In this document: one piece after another, positions 60,144 to 62,775 of the stretch
How positions within the stretch are numbered: the first letter of the stretch is position 1
How the letters are laid out: the number at the start of each line of letters is the position of its first letter
Assembly (NCBI GenBank): GCA_009779925.1
Contig: WRAZ01000010.1
Span: 1 to 62,775 of the forward strand
Source of the DNA: Chitinivibrionia bacterium
GTDB taxonomy: Bacteria > Fibrobacterota > Chitinivibrionia > Chitinivibrionales > Chitinivibrionaceae
Reading direction: 5' to 3'
DNA length: 62,775 bases
The notes under the pieces: generated by a model
Database searches by the model: none
What the model was told of the DNA's origin: nothing
Seen by the model: the letters and a program-made list of their open reading frames with translations, nothing else
Position numbers and translations under genes: made by a program

Positions 60144-61433
60144 TTACTCCTCGTCTTTGTTTTTCTTGAACAAATTATCCATAAAACTCTTTTGGTATTT
60201 CGGATTTATCGGCATCTTTTTCTGAACCGATGTACGGTCGATTTGCCCACCCTTGTTCATCGACGAAAAGTGCATTTTCGCAGGTGGCATTAAACTGTCG
60301 GCTTTACCTCTCTCAAGCGCAGCCCTTATAGGGTCAACCGCCTGCGCTTCTTCCGATGTCTGTTTCGGCGCCGATATTTCAAAATCATCGTCCAGACCAT
60401 CCGAGATTATCGACTGCGCTTCAGCTACAGGCGATGTTTCGGGTTTTGTCGCAACAACGGGAGCGCTCTGTCCATCAAACATATTTTCCAATTCAAGGTC
60501 TGCTTCAAAAAAGTCTTCGTCTGCTTGTACTTGCGCCGCCTGCGGTTTTGCCGCGCCTTCGACACTGTCTTCAAAGTCTAAATCAAATTCTTCCTGCGGC
60601 GCACTTTCAACAATCGGTGGCGGCACAGGCGCCGATACTGCGGCAGGCGTCGGTTCAATATCCAAATCTAATTCTATAAAGTCCTGCTCTGCAACTTCTT
60701 CTTTTGCTTTAAAATCGGGAATAGGGTCTGCTTTTACGGGCGCAGGTTTTACGGGTGCAGGAGCTACAGCCGGTGCGGCGGGCGCAGTCTCTACCTCTTG
60801 CACAAACTCGTCTTCCTCAGCTTGCGGTTTTGCCGATGCCGCGCCTTCGTATTTTTTATTCAGAATATCTATAACTTCTTTGCTGATTACTTTGAGCGTA
60901 TCAAAAACGCCTTCGCCTGTCATAGCAACTGCCGCAACCCACTTTGAACTGTGGCGATTAAGTTTTTGGTTAAGCTCTTCAATACCCATCGGGTCATCGC
61001 AGTCTCTTTTATTATATTGGAGCACAAGCGGAATTGTAGTTAACGAATACCCGTATTCCGAAAGGTTTTCTTCCATATTATCTAAAGATTCGATGTTTTC
61101 ATCCATCTTATCTTTCGCCGAGTCTGCGACAAAAACAATACCATCCACCCCGCGAAGCACCAATTTTCTGGTTGCGTTGTAATAAACTTGCCCGGGAACG
61201 GTATATAATTGTATTTTTGTCGTAAAGCCTTTAATTTTCCCCAAGTCAATCGGAAGAAAATCAAAAAAGAGAGTTCTGTCGGATTCAGTCGCCAACGACA
61301 CCATATCGCCTTTTGAATCCTGCGGAACTTTTTTGTGAATAATCTGAAGGTTTGTCGTCTTCCCGCTCAAGGCAGGACCGTAATAGACAATCTTCACATT
61401 TATTTCACGAGCAGCATAGTTGATTGTTGCCAT
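60144..61433 (-). CDS. mglA: MglA-like small GTPase with long acidic Pro/Ala tail
   Basis: 429 residues, more than twice the usual 195. The GTPase domain (1-200) has Walker A GPALSGKTTN (19-28), G3 TVPGQ (77-81, MglA style rather than DxxG) and G4 NKRD (140-143). From about 200 to 370 the chain is a low-complexity run of Pro, Ala, Glu and Asp with repeated acidic patches (DFIELDLDIEP, EEFDLDFED, DEDFFEADLELENMFD). The last 60 residues are basic (NPKYQKSFMDNLFKKNKDEE). MglA sets cell polarity and drives gliding or pilus reversals. A weak CGCTATTTTA element lies about 86 nt upstream. Confidence 0.88.
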   Translation of the reverse strand: MATINYAAREINVKIVYYGPALSGKTTNLQIIHKKVPQDSKGDMVSLATESDRTLFFDFLPIDLGKIKGFTTKIQLYTVPGQVYYNATRKLVLRGVDGIVFVADSAKDKMDENIESLDNMEENLSEYGYSLTTIPLVLQYNKRDCDDPMGIEELNQKLNRHSSKWVAAVAMTGEGVFDTLKVISKEVIDILNKKYEGAASAKPQAEEDEFVQEVETAPAAPAVAPAPVKPAPVKADPIPDFKAKEEVAEQDFIELDLDIEPTPAAVSAPVPPPIVESAPQEEFDLDFEDSVEGAAKPQAAQVQADEDFFEADLELENMFDGQSAPVVATKPETSPVAEAQSIISDGLDDDFEISAPKQTSEEAQAVDPIRAALERGKADSLMPPAKMHFSSMNKGGQIDRTSVQKKMPINPKYQKSFMDNLFKKNKDEE

Positions 61434-61544
61434 ATTATCCCTCTATATATTTTCAATTCGTTAGTAATTCTTTATAACAAATATAATTTAATCCAACAAG
61501 AAAAAGTGTTATTTTTGTTAAAATAGCGTTTTTTTTGCTTAAAT

Positions 61545-61576
61545 AACAAACCGCCGAGAATTCTCGACGGTCTGTT
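61545..61576 (-). terminator. Rho-independent terminator after the SH3-type gene
   Basis: On the minus strand ACAGACCGTCGAGAA pairs with TTCTCGGCGGTTTGT (G-U wobble allowed), followed by a T-rich run. Confidence 0.75.
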
Positions 61577-61597
61577 AAAATCAAAATACACTCAAAA

Positions 61598-62038
61598 TTA
61601 TCTGACTGAACGCATATGTCTTTCTCTGTCGGCGCTTCTTTTAAGCGCGTCCGCGAAAGAACGGTCTAAGTCGATTTCAACGGTGCTTCCGTCTTCAACG
61701 TCGGTAATAAATATCGGCGTTGCATTATCAAGGAAACCGTGAATTTCAACGTCGTCAAAAGTCATAGCTCTTCTCGCTTCGGTTTGTTGAAGAAGGCGTC
61801 TTTCCACCCAACCTTCGTTTCCTGCGTCGGTTCTTACTCTGAAGTGGTTGCCTCTTTCTTCAAGCACTCTTACAGATCCGCCTCTTGCGATTGTTTCAAT
61901 CGCTCTTTCGTTCATTGCGCGGGTCTGATTGGCGTAAATAGGCGCCTCTGCCGTTGCCGTAGCAAAAAATTGTCTCTGAGCAAAAGACGTAGCCACAAAG
62001 AGCAATACTGCGAGCGCTACCAATCTAAAAACTTTCAT
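61598..62038 (-). CDS. Secreted SH3-like (SH3b) domain protein
   Basis: 146 residues from the ATG at 62038, with GGGAGGAAAG before it; a longer reading to 62125 lacks that site. A signal peptide (cut after SFAQ) precedes an SH3b domain (about 20-85): TATAEAPIYANQTRAMNERAIETIARGGSVRVLEERGNHFRVRTDAGNEGWVERRLL. Such domains bind peptidoglycan or act as cell-surface adaptors. The remaining part (MTFDDVEIHGFLD..., then SFADALKRSADRERHMRSVR) is unknown and ends basic. It is divergent from nothing and has its own terminator. Confidence 0.75.
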   Translation of the reverse strand: MKVFRLVALAVLLFVATSFAQRQFFATATAEAPIYANQTRAMNERAIETIARGGSVRVLEERGNHFRVRTDAGNEGWVERRLLQQTEARRAMTFDDVEIHGFLDNATPIFITDVEDGSTVEIDLDRSFADALKRSADRERHMRSVR

Positions 62039-62255
62039 AACTTTCCTCCCATTTTTAGGAATATTACACTTTCTTATCAATATAATATAATAAATGACAA
62101 AGCAAAAAAGCAAGATTTTTTTCAAAATTTTATTTTTTTCAAAAACCTTGCGTTTCTTGCTATCTTACCTCTCAATGCCAATTCTTATCGAATATCGGAA
62201 TTTTACCCATAAACACCTCCGTTAAACAGTGTAATCCGTACAAAATTCCGGAGGT

Positions 62256-62775
62256 TTACCTGTTCACTCCAATTCTCGCGGAATATAAATACCGCCTGCC
62301 GCTGACGGTTGTTGCTTCGGCGATGATTAAATACGTACCACTGGCGACGAATCTGCCTGATTGGTTGGTTATATTCCAGACGATTGCACCATCTGCCGTA
62401 GGGGCGGGTTTCAAACCCGCCCTTACATCGTCCGCCGAAAATACGACATTGCCCAAATTATCCAAAATCGCCAAATTCACCGTTGCCGCCTCGGGTATTA
62501 TTACCGAAATCCTCGCAAAATCGGACACTACTGCGTTCTCAAGAATAATTCCGTATCTGTTATCCCGCGAGGTATTTTGGCGAATAAAGCTTGGAAGAAA
62601 CTCATCCGTTCTTATAAAAAACTCCGTTGCTCCGATTTGGTAGTTTTCTGCAAGCATTCCCTCGGTTTCTATTCTCAGCAGATATAAACGGTATCTTACA
62701 AGGTCGTCCGAACGTCCGAAGCGCGACGAAGCTTCTATTTCGGCTTCGGGGTCTATAATTTTTACCGTGGGGCGC
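62256..62775 (-). CDS. C-terminal part of a large secreted protein with an FlgD-like Ig domain (cut at the window edge)
   Basis: The frame stays open to the last base of the window, so the true start is outside. 172 residues are visible. NLAILDNLGNVVFSADD...GAIVWNITNQSGRFVASGTYLIIAEATTVSGRRYLYSARIGVNR has the FlgD-type Ig-like C-terminal fold common at the ends of surface proteins in FCB bacteria. Within it VRAGLKPAPTAD is encoded by a palindromic mini-element (62398-62426) and looks like an in-frame insertion. The upstream part (YRLYLLRIETEGML) is unfamiliar. Confidence 0.7.
   Translation of the reverse strand, partial: RPTVKIIDPEAEIEASSRFGRSDDLVRYRLYLLRIETEGMLAENYQIGATEFFIRTDEFLPSFIRQNTSRDNRYGIILENAVVSDFARISVIIPEAATVNLAILDNLGNVVFSADDVRAGLKPAPTADGAIVWNITNQSGRFVASGTYLIIAEATTVSGRRYLYSARIGVNR
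62398..62426. repeat. Palindromic mini-element inside a coding region (GGGTTTCAAACCC type)
   Basis: A single unit opening GTAGGGGC, with GGGTTT/AAACCC hairpin and ending CCCTTAC. It matches the arms at 50345-50438 and lies in frame in the partial secreted-protein gene. Confidence 0.85.

Noticed and set aside
60253-61182. 309-residue plus-strand frame opposite mglA
   Set aside because: Ser/Ala-rich mirror of the low-complexity tail of MglA; no start signal and no domain.

Overview
The window reads as a chromosomal stretch of a Gram-negative, fermentative, plant-polymer-degrading bacterium. The best guess is a member of the Fibrobacterota or a neighbour in the FCB group, of gut type. The reasons are LPS transport genes (lptE and a fused lptF-lptG), many secreted beta-barrel proteins, two tandem GH8 glycanases with a shared C-terminal module resembling a type IX sorting domain, an MglA/roadblock pair of the gliding and polarity type, an FeFe-hydrogenase maturase (hydE), and a glycolysis set (pfk, pgk, eno). 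There is no rRNA or tRNA here, so the placement is inference.

Layout. 55-795 is a small outer-membrane protein. 873-4524 (minus) is a five-gene run: argF, a KaiC-like ATPase, two tiny membrane proteins and a PaaK-like adenylating ligase. 4525-4843 is an unusual intergenic region with three 17-bp repeats at an exact 33-bp period, in front of a DUF4143-type ATPase. 6200-10202 holds a FliS-like protein, a DnaQ-DinG helicase and lptE. 10283-12005 (minus) is vapB-vapC-hisC with overlapping ends. 12199-13575 is trpB2. 13620-18210 (minus) holds two GH8 enzymes, one of them frameshifted. 18363-19667 has a HAD phosphatase and a mazEF-type pair.

19816-33042 is one long plus-strand run for the envelope and housekeeping: xthA, three beta-barrel or membrane proteins, a PfkB kinase, fused LptFG, a degenerate receiver, tmk, an S41 protease and a PpiD-like foldase, closed by a terminator. 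33089-37710 holds a rhodanese, hydE, mntP, dxr and hipBA. 38058-40559 has a CE4 deacetylase and a lone ectB-like aminotransferase. 40645-43076 (minus) is rdgB-aroQ-pheA-OMP with overlapping ends. 43211-43497 encodes two tiny membrane proteins. 43597-48484 (minus) holds an outer-membrane protein with a C10 tract, pgk, pfk and a PAP2 phosphatase. 48543-50342 is an oligopeptide-type binding lipoprotein. 50496-55229 (minus) holds ACP, an acyl ligase, a stand-alone MetH activation domain, eno and a response regulator. 55249-61433 (minus) is a large hybrid kinase, then deacetylase, roadblock and MglA. The right edge has an SH3-type secreted protein and the 3' end of a large secreted protein.

Two signals cut across the genes. 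First, a family of short palindromes opening with GTAGGGGC or GTAGAGAC occupies four of the eight convergent gene junctions and is also inserted in frame inside two coding regions. Second, an ATAGTATTTT or TATTATTTT element recurs about 20-52 nt upstream of many start codons in the reading direction and may be a lineage promoter element. Three toxin-antitoxin modules (vapBC, mazEF-like, hipBA) also lie within about 26 kb.
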